Positions 28,301 through 36,319 of a DNA stretch of 64,000 bases are shown here, piece after piece; positions within the stretch are counted from its first letter, which is position 1; every line of letters starts with the position of its first letter. The notes under the pieces were generated by a model. That model did no database searches, was not told where the DNA came from, and was given only the letters and a program-made list of their open reading frames with translations. Location of the stretch: assembly GCF_000741705.1 (NCBI RefSeq), contig NZ_JGZI01000010.1, positions 1-64,000 of the forward strand, written 5' to 3'. Position numbers and translations under genes: made by a program. Source of the DNA: Bifidobacterium psychraerophilum. GTDB lineage: Bacteria > Actinomycetota > Actinomycetes > Actinomycetales > Bifidobacteriaceae.

Positions 28301-28617
28301 ATCTGATCGAAGCCCGCGCCGACGATGTCCTCGACACCGCAATAGACGACGACGCACACTGGGTGAAGACACTCGGCCCTATACCGGAAGGCGTACGATC
28401 CGCTGCGGCATGGAGACAACGGGCGCGAGTGATCGCCGCTTATCGAGACCGCTACCAGGTTACCGTAGATGCGGCTCTCGGCACGACGCCAGAATCAGCG
28501 ACTCAGAAAATTGATCGTGCACGCGTCGAGGTGGTTAAAACTGCTTACGACAGTCTGATGGATCTAGGCATAAACAATCGAATTTGCAAGCAAGCTGTTA
28601 ATGATCGAACAATGTAG
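25304..28617 (+). pseudogene. MobF/TrwC-family relaxase-helicase, multiply broken
   Basis: The relaxase starts with a GTG near 25304 (SMRVMSAEDGYRYLLCTVAA, DGDRSL). A frame change or deletion follows near 25500. A long frame to ~26720 includes the metal-binding site, reading DPHLRMHVVISNKAK. The family motif is HLHTHVVVSNK, so the middle histidine is replaced by arginine. The helicase Walker A (VGPTGAGKTTAISAL) is in a different frame. More frameshifts follow at ~26800 and ~27050, and a stop near 27260. The C-terminal UvrD-like half (AVTAHRAQGVTVDTVHVL, FYVSMTRGRNANRAYVVLD) is intact to 28617. The protein would normally nick oriT and unwind the transferred strand. At least five lesions make it non-functional. 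Confidence 0.85.
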
Positions 28618-28654
28618 CGTGATGAATCGTTAGGTGGGAGTCCACAGAAAATGA

Positions 28655-30454
28655 TCAGAACGAGTCAATTCTAAAGAGGCGGCCCTCTTTGCCATCATCA
28701 TGAAGCCTGCGAACTATTTCACTGCTTGATATTGCCTCATCGCTTGAATCTACCGGATCGGGAAGATCAGAATCTAGCGTCGTAATTATCGGCTGAAGCC
28801 CGAGCTCAGCATACTCACGAAATACCGAAATGAGTCGTCTCTTTGCTCTAGGCTCCAGGCTTTCAAAAACACCATCATGATATGAGAATCGAGGGAATTT
28901 GTCGAATCTGTAAGAACGAAGAACGGCTAGATCAAAAGCAATGCAAAGTAATTTTTTGAAGGTGAACCCTCTGCTAGCGCTTGTCGTAGATCCAGCAGGA
29001 CTCACAATTTCGGCAGAAAACTCTAGGGCGCCCGTAGGAGACGGATCCACGGAGAGTAGGGCGTGCTCGTCGAGCACATCGTAGATGATTTTATCGAAAT
29101 ACCTCTGAATTTCTGAGTATCTACTACTTGGGTCTTCAGCGCACCGGCGGACGTCCTGTTCTATCGCAGTCTGTAATTGGCTCTCGCGTTCTTGAATCTG
29201 CCGTTTCTCTTGTCGGAGTCGGACAACCTCGTTGAGTGCGTCCCTCTGACGTTCCAAGGAAGAAATGCCTGCCCGAAGTTCGACCACTTGGTTCGAAATA
29301 TCTTTAAACTTTTCCATCGTCGCTGAGTTTCCGAGAAAGCTCAACAAGTCAGCACGTTGTAGTTGAAGATCGGCAAGTTCGGGACCTAATTCGCTGAGTC
29401 TGGCCGCAGTATCAGACTTCTCTTTCAAGAGGTATTCTCGTCGTTCTTGAGAAATTGCCCTGTTGAATTGGATAAGCTGCTCAAAATCATGCTTAATTTG
29501 GCCGTCAAATGCGATTCCAGCCTCGGCAAACAATTTCTTTGCTTGTTTAGGACTAAACAGTATTGACTCTTCACGTAATGAGTCATCTAGTCGTGCGGCG
29601 AGCTGGGAAAGCCTGTAGCTTTCCTCGTTCTTGATCGAAATCTGTTCTTCGACGTGCTCCACAAGCTCTTGGCTAGCTTCGGAATCTGCACGTGTGAAGT
29701 CTAGACTATCTAGAGTTGACTGAATTTCCTCCAACTCACGTTTTCGAATACCAATTATTCCTTCGATCTTGGCTGTGTCCGTCTTATCGGTGAGTCCGCT
29801 CTCTAACTGATAGATAGATATAGACGCGTCGACTTTGGCTTCTTTGTCCGTTTCCTCATAGAGGCTAATTGTGAGCGAGTCGTCTAGTCCGAGGAGCTTC
29901 GCCAAAAATGGTTTCCACTCGCGATGTGGTCCCTTAAACTTTCCAAGGTGAAACACCTCTCCGTAATCGTCTTGCTCTCTGAGGACATATCCGAGTATGT
30001 CGCGATAGTCATATGGGGATATGGATGAGAAATCGAAGAGTCCGTCAAGTAGACGTTTGGCTGGAGCCATACCTAGGCCGATATGAGACCATTCGCTTGT
30101 GTTGACGTCCTTAGCGTCGGGGACATCGTAATCTGTAACAAGGATGGAGATAGGCTTCGTTGCTTCGACTGAGCGTGCAATGGTTAGATACCTGCCGTCT
30201 TCCAGGTTCAATTCAAGAAAGAATGTGAATTCACTGAATAGGTCGCTATGTTTGAAAAGGAAGAACTTTTGACTCTTCCCTTTGAGCAGGCAGAAGTCGA
30301 CAAGTCTAGCAATGGTGCTTTTGCCGATATTATGTATGGTCTTTCCCTTGTTTTCTGTGCGGCGAATCTCTGCGAGAACAACCGATAGCTGTTCGTTGAA
30401 TTGCACAGGAAGGAAAAGCTCGGCCTGATTTGAATATAAGCGGGTGAGTTTCAT
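28655..30454 (-). CDS. ABC-3C system SMC-like ATPase, DUF2326 family
   Basis: The 599-residue protein starts at ATG 30454, which overlaps the stop of the preceding small gene (ATGA). The nucleotide-binding loop near residues 38-50 reads KTIHNIGKSTIARL, with GKST but without the first glycine, as I recall for DUF2326 proteins. A long coiled coil spans about 220-430, rich in Glu, Lys and Leu heptads. The C-terminal half carries a Walker-B-like FPRFSYHDGVFE near 510-525. This is the ATPase of ABC-three-component systems, predicted conflict systems in which an SMC-like ATPase and a middle component control an effector. The gene is AT-richer than the chromosome and intact, and ends 38 bases from the convergent relaxase remnant. 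Confidence 0.85.
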   Translation of the reverse strand: MKLTRLYSNQAELFLPVQFNEQLSVVLAEIRRTENKGKTIHNIGKSTIARLVDFCLLKGKSQKFFLFKHSDLFSEFTFFLELNLEDGRYLTIARSVEATKPISILVTDYDVPDAKDVNTSEWSHIGLGMAPAKRLLDGLFDFSSISPYDYRDILGYVLREQDDYGEVFHLGKFKGPHREWKPFLAKLLGLDDSLTISLYEETDKEAKVDASISIYQLESGLTDKTDTAKIEGIIGIRKRELEEIQSTLDSLDFTRADSEASQELVEHVEEQISIKNEESYRLSQLAARLDDSLREESILFSPKQAKKLFAEAGIAFDGQIKHDFEQLIQFNRAISQERREYLLKEKSDTAARLSELGPELADLQLQRADLLSFLGNSATMEKFKDISNQVVELRAGISSLERQRDALNEVVRLRQEKRQIQERESQLQTAIEQDVRRCAEDPSSRYSEIQRYFDKIIYDVLDEHALLSVDPSPTGALEFSAEIVSPAGSTTSASRGFTFKKLLCIAFDLAVLRSYRFDKFPRFSYHDGVFESLEPRAKRRLISVFREYAELGLQPIITTLDSDLPDPVDSSDEAISSSEIVRRLHDDGKEGRLFRIDSF

Positions 30455-30687
30455 GATTTGGCCCACTCGAAGCAATCGGATTTTGGTAAGTATCTAACGA
30501 GTCCGAGAATGTATAGGAGATCTATTGCCGGCGAGAATAAGTATTCAATTTTGTCGGTTTTGCTTTTGCAGTAGCCGAGTAATGCTGAATATTCGACGAC
30601 TTTATAGCGAGACAAATACTTGATCATTGTAGTTGCGACGGCGATGATTGTTTGGTCGGGATTGTCATGCTTCGACGGGAATAACAT
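30451..30687 (-). CDS. ABC-3C system middle component (MC6-like)
   Basis: This gene encodes 78 residues from ATG 30687 (MLFPSKHDNPDQTIIAVATT), overlapping the effector gene by 23 bases and the ATPase gene by 4. The pattern PSKHDNP near the start, then helices and a terminal AIDLLYILGLVRYLP, is that of the small winged-helix middle components; I think MC6, though the class number is from memory. In ABC-3C systems this protein is thought to link the ATPase and the effector. A longer frame back to 30771 overlaps the effector too much to be likely. Overlaps on both sides indicate coupled translation. Confidence 0.75.
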   Translation of the reverse strand: MLFPSKHDNPDQTIIAVATTMIKYLSRYKVVEYSALLGYCKSKTDKIEYLFSPAIDLLYILGLVRYLPKSDCFEWAKS

Positions 30688-31633
30688 CAGACTTTTCCTC
30701 CGTTTCGCCAATATCGCAGTTCCAGTACATGTAAAACACAATTGCACGGGTAAGGCGTCTATTTCGACCAAGTAGGCTGTCGCGCTTCGTGAGAAGCTCT
30801 ACGATCTGAGAAAATACCTTATCGAAGCTGTGACGTTCCTCTTTGTATGCCACTATCTTCAAATCAAAGTCTTCAGCGCAGGAATCGTACATGTCGCGAT
30901 ATTTTGAATTTCCTGGATCGGCTAAGAACTCTTTAATCTGTCGAAGCAAGTGACTGTAGTTCTTCATCAGACGATCAGAGGTTTCTTGGGACATCGAATT
31001 GAGATCGTTCTTTTCATTTAGAGAAGTTCGATTTACGGGGTGTGTCTGAATTGAAGGAAGCTTTTCATTTAGACTAATTGATATGGCTTCCACCACTTCT
31101 GCCAGTTCTCTGCTTGAAACAATCAGTGGCCCGTCCAGTGGATTTATTCCTGCTAAATCGGCAAGTCGGGGCTCTAGCCGAAATGCTTCATCAAGCGCCT
31201 CTATCCCGCATAGTCGAACGCATTCTTCGGGTACTCCTATGCTTGTCGATATTGTTCCGATCAGCTTCTCGTTAGCGTTTGCGGTTAGGTAACGGTTTGA
31301 ATAGAGAAGATAGTTATCGAGCTTCCCTGCCAGACGAAGTTTTCGAGCCCGCTTGACTTCTATCGAGACTACAGAAGTCTGTGCATCTCCGCCGAAATCT
31401 GGGTCGTTAAAGTAACCATACGACATGGTGTGTTTCGCCTGGATAATTGAAATCCCAGTCCAGGGTCGCGCATAGCTAGGGAATCCGTCCGCGATGCCTT
31501 CAAAACGTGCGTCTCTGCCACCATCAACACCTAGAGCAAAGCCCTGAACACCTTTGCCAAGCAGCAGCTTGGCTGCCTGGACCACAAGTGCTTCGAACTG
31601 CGTCTCTGCAAGATCTTCATACGGATAACCCAC
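30665..31633 (-). CDS. ABC-3C system effector with PD-(D/E)xK-type nuclease domain
   Basis: The protein has 322 residues from a GTG at 31633; upstream an in-frame stop blocks extension, and no clear ribosome binding site is seen. The N-terminal ~200 residues look like a restriction-endonuclease fold: LAETQFEALVVQAAKLLLG, then GVDGGRDARFEG (Asp 41) and SIIQAKHT (Gln 65, Lys 67), the D...QxK form of the PD-(D/E)xK site. The C-terminal part, about 215-310 (YSHLLRQIKEFLADPGNSKY, then IVFYMYWNCDIGE), matches the alpha-helical C-terminal domain found on ABC-3C effectors. It is first in the operon, followed by the middle component and the ATPase. DNA cleavage is inferred from the motif. Confidence 0.75.
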   Translation of the reverse strand: MGYPYEDLAETQFEALVVQAAKLLLGKGVQGFALGVDGGRDARFEGIADGFPSYARPWTGISIIQAKHTMSYGYFNDPDFGGDAQTSVVSIEVKRARKLRLAGKLDNYLLYSNRYLTANANEKLIGTISTSIGVPEECVRLCGIEALDEAFRLEPRLADLAGINPLDGPLIVSSRELAEVVEAISISLNEKLPSIQTHPVNRTSLNEKNDLNSMSQETSDRLMKNYSHLLRQIKEFLADPGNSKYRDMYDSCAEDFDLKIVAYKEERHSFDKVFSQIVELLTKRDSLLGRNRRLTRAIVFYMYWNCDIGETEEKSDVIPVEA

Positions 31634-33165
31634 AGTTCATGATACCAAGTCTCTGGGACCGTCTTGTTCGCGACGTGTCGTGGAGTTGAGCGCCTTTTCA
31701 GCAGCGATTGGAACCATTGGAGCGGGGATGAATTGCTGCTCGATCTTCAGGGCGCAAGCAACCAGAATCTCTAGTGACGTGCTTAAGTCCGTGTGTATGT
31801 AGATGGCAGTCGTCGTGGTGAGCAAAGTGCTTCTGAACGCGAAATAGCTGGAGGTGTTGAGGTGGGTTGGACAGGGGCGTCGCAAGGGCTTCTACGAGGA
31901 CGGGTTTGACCACCGGGTGACACTCGTGTGTTTGAAAGACGAGGGCTTGTGTCGGTGCATGGACACGGCCGGTCGTAGCGCGCGGGCCTGACCGACAACG
32001 GGCGCTACTGCGTAGGGCGCGGCGTGTACCTGCCGTCTGATGAGGAACCAGAGCCTGCGGGGGCCACGGATCTGTCTTCTGACGTGTGGTCAAAACCTAG
32101 TCCTATTAATGAATTGCTCGAACGTCTTGAGGTTGCGGGAGAGGCCCTCGGTTTGGAGATGCCAGGCGCGGGGAAGAGAAGCCATTATGTCAACGCGGTC
32201 CAGTAAGCAGGTTCGTTTCTCAGCTGCTCTGTATCCACGGCAGCGGCTGAGGGTCAGTGGAACCAAGCACGGTTCAATGACGATGAACTCATCGAGGCCG
32301 AGGCGCCGTCAGAGCCTGAGTCGTAGATCCTCACGCCTGGAGAGGCTGACGGTCGGACTGAAGTTCGAGCCCTCGCTAAAGACTCCTCCCTTCTCTGTCG
32401 ATGATGAGACGCGTCCGTGCGCGCTGGTCTTTGTTCAGGGGACCGGTGAGGAGCGTGAGCGGCGCGGATGAGCACTGACGGTGGAGGGGAATCCGAGTTT
32501 CCTCATTACGGTCGGCGAAGACTCCTACAGGTGTGTGCTCAGCAAGGAGCGCGTGAAGCAGGACGTCTACACGGATGAAGACGTCGCTGCCCCGTAAATA
32601 CGAGTGGCAGCGGGTGAGCGCGACCCGTATGGAAGTCTGGTCCGGCCACCTCAAGTTGGAACTGGATCCCGGCTACGGCTCGCGCTCATGGGCTGACAGC
32701 AGGCGACGGCCCCTCATCGCGAAGCTTCCCGAGTTCTTCACCACAGTCGAGGAGAAGAACCAAGCCGCCCAGGACAAACGAGAGAAACTGACCGCATACC
32801 ACGCGCAGCAGATCCAGGAATGGAAGGAAGCTATTCCAAGGGCCGAGAAGCCTATCTACTCAAGCGCAATGCAGAGCGTGCGCGAAAACAGCCTGAGAAC
32901 TGGCGTAAACGCGGAAGAACTTTGAGCTTACGGCCGAGCCGTCCATCGGCGCGGCGAGGGCCTCGACGATGATCATCGGGAATCTGTGCTCTCGTGGGCG
33001 CAGTGGATTACCAGACGCGCGGACCAACTTGACCTACTCGAAGATACGACTGCGCTCGTGCTGAGTGTCCCTGACGACCTTGCGCGAGCGATTTGGATGC
33101 TTATTGCCGCATCACTGGACGATCCGACATCCGCCAGAGTCGCCGATGTGGTTACCATCATGATC
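31634..33165 (+). pseudogene. Decayed element gene of unknown function (plus strand)
   Basis: From about 31865 to 33165 one gene can be traced on the plus strand across several frames. The pieces are: GRYCVGRGVYLPSDEEPEPA, PINELLERLEVAGEALGLEM, FNDDELIEAEAPSEPES, FLITVGEDSYRCVLSKERVK, a continuous frame 32575-32925 (KYEWQRVSATRMEVWSGHLK, LTAYHAQQIQEWKEAIPRAE) and VLSWAQWITRRADQLDLLED. At least five frameshifts or stops interrupt it. I recall similar large proteins next to relaxase genes in actinobacterial elements, but no function. 31634-31864 holds only the effector upstream region and nothing I can name. Confidence 0.6.
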
Positions 33166-33990
33166 CGCGTGCCTCATCGATCGGAACGCCGAACTTGAGT
33201 TGGATGTCGTCAGCTTGTGCCCTGAGTTTTGCCGCGCGCAAAGCGCAAATCGCATCCGTCACGAGTTTGTCCAAGTACATCACCTCCCGGCGCAGCGCCT
33301 TGAGCTCGTCCTGATGGGCAACTGCATCTGCACAGCACCACTGCTGTATCAGATTGCGACACCGACGACCATATGGCGATTCTGCGTCACTTGATGCCAC
33401 TTCTTCAGGATCAATGAAGAAGCTGCCTTCAGGGAATCGGCTTCCTAACCAGCGGCCGTGAGCCGCTTCCATCTCGACTTTTTGGCTTCTTCTTTCTTTA
33501 CCTCACGCAGCGTCTCTTCAGTGTGGAGCTCGCATGCTCTGCGGACGATTAGCTCAGTCGTAGCCCCGGGAACGATCCATGAGCCGTCATCTTCAAGCGA
33601 CTCCAGTGCCTTGCGTGATTGGGTATCGTCGATCTCGAGGTAGGCAAGCAAGTCCACGCGCACGTGCATTCTTGATCAAGGTCGCGCCACTTCGCCGATA
33701 GACGGCCTCAGCCAATCGTTCGTCAAGAAGCACGCGGAAGACCTCATCGATCGCGTATTCCTCTGGTTCGTCGTTCAGTCCGGGATGAGTGTCGACGTGC
33801 TCCCAACGAGCCTCGCGCGCTTCGAACTCCGCAGCGTCAGCCCACAACACCTTGAGGCGGGAAGATGTAATCCGCTCCTGCCTGCCTTCGAACTTCTCCG
33901 CAACGAACCCAACCAGCGTGCGAAGCGGCTTCCGTGTTCCAATCTTGAGAACCTCGACCTCCACCATCGGGTCGACACCGCGCTTCCGGT
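33158..33990 (-). pseudogene. Decayed element gene of unknown function (minus strand)
   Basis: Three overlapping minus-strand frames read as one protein broken by two frameshifts. The first runs from ~33990 to 33670 (VEVEVLKIGTRKPLRTLVGF, then PEEYAIDEVFRVLLDERLAE). The second covers 33669-33445 (DLLAYLEIDDTQSRKALESL, ELHTEETLREVKKEEAKKSR). The third covers 33440-33158 (WLGSRFPEGSFFIDPEEVAS, ELKALRREVMYLDKLVTDAI). The charged helical end suggests a coiled coil. I do not recognise the family. It converges on the plus-strand remnant, with which it overlaps slightly. Confidence 0.55.
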
Positions 33991-34100
33991 AGCCCCAATG
34001 CTCTCACCGATGTCCATATGCAGCATTCTTCTACCCTGGGCTAAGGGCTGATCATGCATGTCAGGATGCATCGGCCGTCTGTGTGGAAGAATCGTCCAGA

Positions 34101-34580
34101 TCAGCGTTCTTGCCCATGACTATCGCGGGTCTTGAACCCTCCGTCAGGCAAGTGCTTGCGCACTGTATGCGCATCGAAGCCGAGTCGTTCACCGACTCGT
34201 TCTAACGACTCGCCTGCTTGGTAGTTTCTGATCATTTCGGCGATGTCGCCGTCGGTGGGGGAGTTGAACCTGAATTGGACTCCGCGTTCGCGAAGGAGCC
34301 GTGAGAGTCTTTCTCGGCTGATGCCAAGGTCGGAGGCGAGCGTCCGTAAGGTTGCCCCGGCGCGGTATCGTTTCTCAGTTTCAATTAGGTCGGCCTCGGT
34401 GATCCGTTTGACTTGGTGGATGTGCGTCGGCTGCTTTTGCGCAGACCGCACTCGCCTTCGTCTCCGGATTTCCTCCTGCATCTCGATGGCTCGCGTCATC
34501 GTGGGGGTAAGTTCGGAGAAAGGTTGACGTACCTCCACAGAAACCAAACGACCATCCTGCAAAGGGTGGTCGTTTTTCAT
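34101..34580 (-). CDS. Helix-turn-helix protein reading through the attachment site
   Basis: The frame gives up to 159 residues. Two helix-turn-helix motifs of the resolvase/sigma type are seen: RAGATLRTLASDLGISRERL (about 75-95) and AGESLERVGERLGFDAHTVR (about 124-144). Similar tandem-HTH proteins accompany mobile elements in actinobacteria. The first ~16 residues are encoded by the attR repeat itself, so the frame either starts further in (ATG at 34499, without a clear site) or gained its start by insertion. It may have lost its original 5' end to the recombination. The function could be regulation of integration; this is inference. Confidence 0.6.
   Translation of the reverse strand: MKNDHPLQDGRLVSVEVRQPFSELTPTMTRAIEMQEEIRRRRRVRSAQKQPTHIHQVKRITEADLIETEKRYRAGATLRTLASDLGISRERLSRLLRERGVQFRFNSPTDGDIAEMIRNYQAGESLERVGERLGFDAHTVRKHLPDGGFKTRDSHGQER
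34533..34580 (+). repeat. attR: copy 2 of the tRNA-Ala 3' end plus terminator
   Basis: CTCCACAGAAA is followed by a near-identical copy of the sequence after tRNA-Ala, including the unbroken 28-base stretch that forms the terminator hairpin and its T run. One base is missing and two or three differ relative to copy 1 at 23055-23102. It marks the right end of the element. Confidence 0.8.
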
Positions 34581-34747
34581 ACTCGCTGGGCTTTCTGCGT
34601 AGCGTGTGTGGTTGCTGCAGGGGAGTGGGCGGTACTACCATCCCGGCGCGTGTCACGGCACCTGTCACTGTGCCCGGGCTTGTCATGTGCGCGGTGGATG
34701 ATGATGCCGTCACTCGTGGGAATCCAACTATGGAAATGGGAAATGTG

Positions 34748-35197
34748 ATGGCTGAGGAACTGCGTTTTGTTGAGGTTACTGATGCCGCTGACTCGCACTG
34801 GTCGGCGATGCTGCCTGTGCTTGCCCAGCTGCGGGAAGGTTTGAATCGTGAAGGACTCGAATCGGTGCTCACGTCGTCGGTAGGTCAGCCCCCTCGTTTC
34901 ACCGGAGCATTCATCGACGATGCCTGCGTGTCCGTGGTTGGATGGCGTCTTCTGGCCAATACGCATCTGGGCCTGGTGCTCTACGTCGACGACCTTGTTG
35001 TCGACGGCTCACACCGCGGTCAGGGATATGGGCATGCGATGTTGGATGAGATGGCCCGTATCGCCTCAAGCCTGGGCGCGAGGGCGATTGACCTTGATTC
35101 CGGGGTGCAGCGGTCGGAGGCTCACCGTTTCTACTTTGCGAACGGGTACTCGATCAGCTCGCACCACTTCCGCCACATGATCACCGAAGGTGTCTGA
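34748..35197 (+). CDS. GNAT-family N-acetyltransferase
   Basis: This 149-residue protein has the acetyl-CoA-binding motif A of GNAT enzymes: YVDDLVVDGSHRGQGYGHAM (R/QxxGxG/A as RGQGYG), then EAHRFYFANGYSISSHHF at the C-terminus, where the FYxxxGF-like strand is typical. The substrate is unknown. The ATG at 34748 was chosen for the GGGAAA just upstream; earlier ATGs at 34730 and 34736 are possible. It lies directly outside the right attachment repeat and is followed by a clear hairpin terminator, so it is a single-gene unit. Confidence 0.88.
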   Translation: MAEELRFVEVTDAADSHWSAMLPVLAQLREGLNREGLESVLTSSVGQPPRFTGAFIDDACVSVVGWRLLANTHLGLVLYVDDLVVDGSHRGQGYGHAMLDEMARIASSLGARAIDLDSGVQRSEAHRFYFANGYSISSHHFRHMITEGV

Positions 35198-35272
35198 GAT
35201 CCCATGCCGCGCTGCCGTTGAGGAGGGTTCCCAACCCGTCACGTCTGCGTGCGAGGTCTGGCAGAATGAACC

Positions 35273-35300
35273 GGGGCATCCTTCAGTGGAGGGATGCCCC
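35273..35300 (+). terminator. Terminator after the GNAT gene
   Basis: GGGGCATC (35273-35280) and GATGCCCC (35293-35300) form an 8-base GC-rich stem. No T run follows on the plus strand. Confidence 0.5.
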
Positions 35301-35310
35301 GTATGAGCGC

Positions 35311-35347
35311 GGCCCCTACAACAGCGTCCCTTGCTGTCGTAGGGGCC
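35311..35347 (-). terminator. Terminator of the malate permease gene
   Basis: GGCCCCTACAACAGC (35311-35325) and GCTGTCGTAGGGGCC (35333-35347) form a 15-base stem with one mismatch, nine bases beyond the permease stop on the minus strand. Confidence 0.65.
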
Positions 35348-35355
35348 GTGATGGT

Positions 35356-36312
35356 TCACACCAGTTGCATGAGGATGGGGATGACAATCACGAAGAAAAT
35401 GGTGCTGGATGCCACGATGCCAGTGGCGTACTTTACATCCCCGTGGGCTTGAGCGGCCAGAATGGGCAGGACGGCCAGAGCCGGAGTCGCTGACTGGACG
35501 ATGAGCGTCTGCCGTAGTAGCGTCGCCATATCGTATCCAAGATATTTGGTCCCTGCATATATCACCGCCACCGCAACCAGCGGCGAGATCACGAAGCGTC
35601 CGATCAGAGCCGCGATGGTGTCTTTGTCGAAGGTGATGTTCCTGATGCCGGAATCAAAAAGAATGATCCCGATGTAGATCAGCGAGAGCGGCGTCACGAG
35701 GTTTCCCACATAGGTGAGAGTCGCGTTGACGAACTGCGGTATCGGCACGCTGAGCAGGAGGAACACCAAAGCCACGATGAATCCCAGAAGCGGTGGGGGC
35801 AGCAGCTTGCTGATGTTGATCTTGTGCCCGGATTTCGATTCCTGTGCCTCCGGATCGTCGTTGGATATCAGGAATACGCCGAAAGCCCACGTGGATACGG
35901 TATTGCAGACGTAATACACCAAAAAGTAGGGCAGGGATTTCTCACCGAAGAGGGCGACGTTCAGAGGCAGTCCTATGAAGATGGTGTTCGCATTCACCAC
36001 GGCGTTCATGAACACGCCTCGTCTGCCCTTGCGTATCTTGAGCAGCTTGACGAGCGCATACGCAATCGCGTATCCAATGACGATCGCAACCGCAGGGAAG
36101 ATCAAGGCCCCGGAAAGCGAGATCAAACTACTCTTATCCAGGTAATGGAGCACCGAAACGAAGATGGATGCAGGTAGGGCGATCTTGGTGATGACCCCGG
36201 CGATATTCCCGCCAAAGTCTTCGGATATCATCTTCCGGCGCTTGAGGAAATATCCCAGTGCGATCAGCAGGATGATGCTGAGGATGCTTTGTATGGATTG
36301 CAGGAACACCAT
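35356..36312 (-). CDS. AEC-family transporter, probable malate permease
   Basis: This is a 318-residue integral membrane protein with about ten predicted helices in two five-helix halves, as in the auxin-efflux-carrier family, to which the malate permeases of lactic acid bacteria belong. The pattern NANTIFIGLPLNVALFG in the first half and SATPALAVLPILAAQ in the second are family hallmarks at the crossover regions. It starts 7 bases after the malolactic-enzyme stop on the same strand, so the two genes are one operon. That context makes L-malate uptake, or malate/lactate exchange, the likely role. Substrate is inferred, fold is firm. Confidence 0.85.
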   Translation of the reverse strand: MVFLQSIQSILSIILLIALGYFLKRRKMISEDFGGNIAGVITKIALPASIFVSVLHYLDKSSLISLSGALIFPAVAIVIGYAIAYALVKLLKIRKGRRGVFMNAVVNANTIFIGLPLNVALFGEKSLPYFLVYYVCNTVSTWAFGVFLISNDDPEAQESKSGHKINISKLLPPPLLGFIVALVFLLLSVPIPQFVNATLTYVGNLVTPLSLIYIGIILFDSGIRNITFDKDTIAALIGRFVISPLVAVAVIYAGTKYLGYDMATLLRQTLIVQSATPALAVLPILAAQAHGDVKYATGIVASSTIFFVIVIPILMQLV

Positions 36313-36319
36313 GCTCGTC

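Larger units (their letters stand above)
23060..34532 (+). mobile_element. Decayed integrative element inserted at tRNA-Ala(GGC)
   Basis: About 11.5 kb lie between two direct repeats of the tRNA 3' end and its terminator. Next to the left repeat is a truncated tyrosine recombinase. Further in are a HEPN gene, a frameshifted MobF relaxase with fused helicase, an apparently intact three-gene ABC-3C locus that is visibly AT-richer than its neighbours, two decayed genes and an HTH gene ending at the right repeat. This is the layout of an integrative conjugative or mobilisable element. Loss of the integrase catalytic domain and the broken relaxase mean it can no longer move by itself. Confidence 0.8.

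Noticed and set aside
23798-28670. Similar short words (GATCGAACGAGTCATTCTG near 23805 and GATCAGAACGAGTCAATTCT near 28650) as a second pair of element ends
   Set aside because: The match is short and gapped, and the second lies in the coding end of the DUF2326 gene; chance similarity is more likely.
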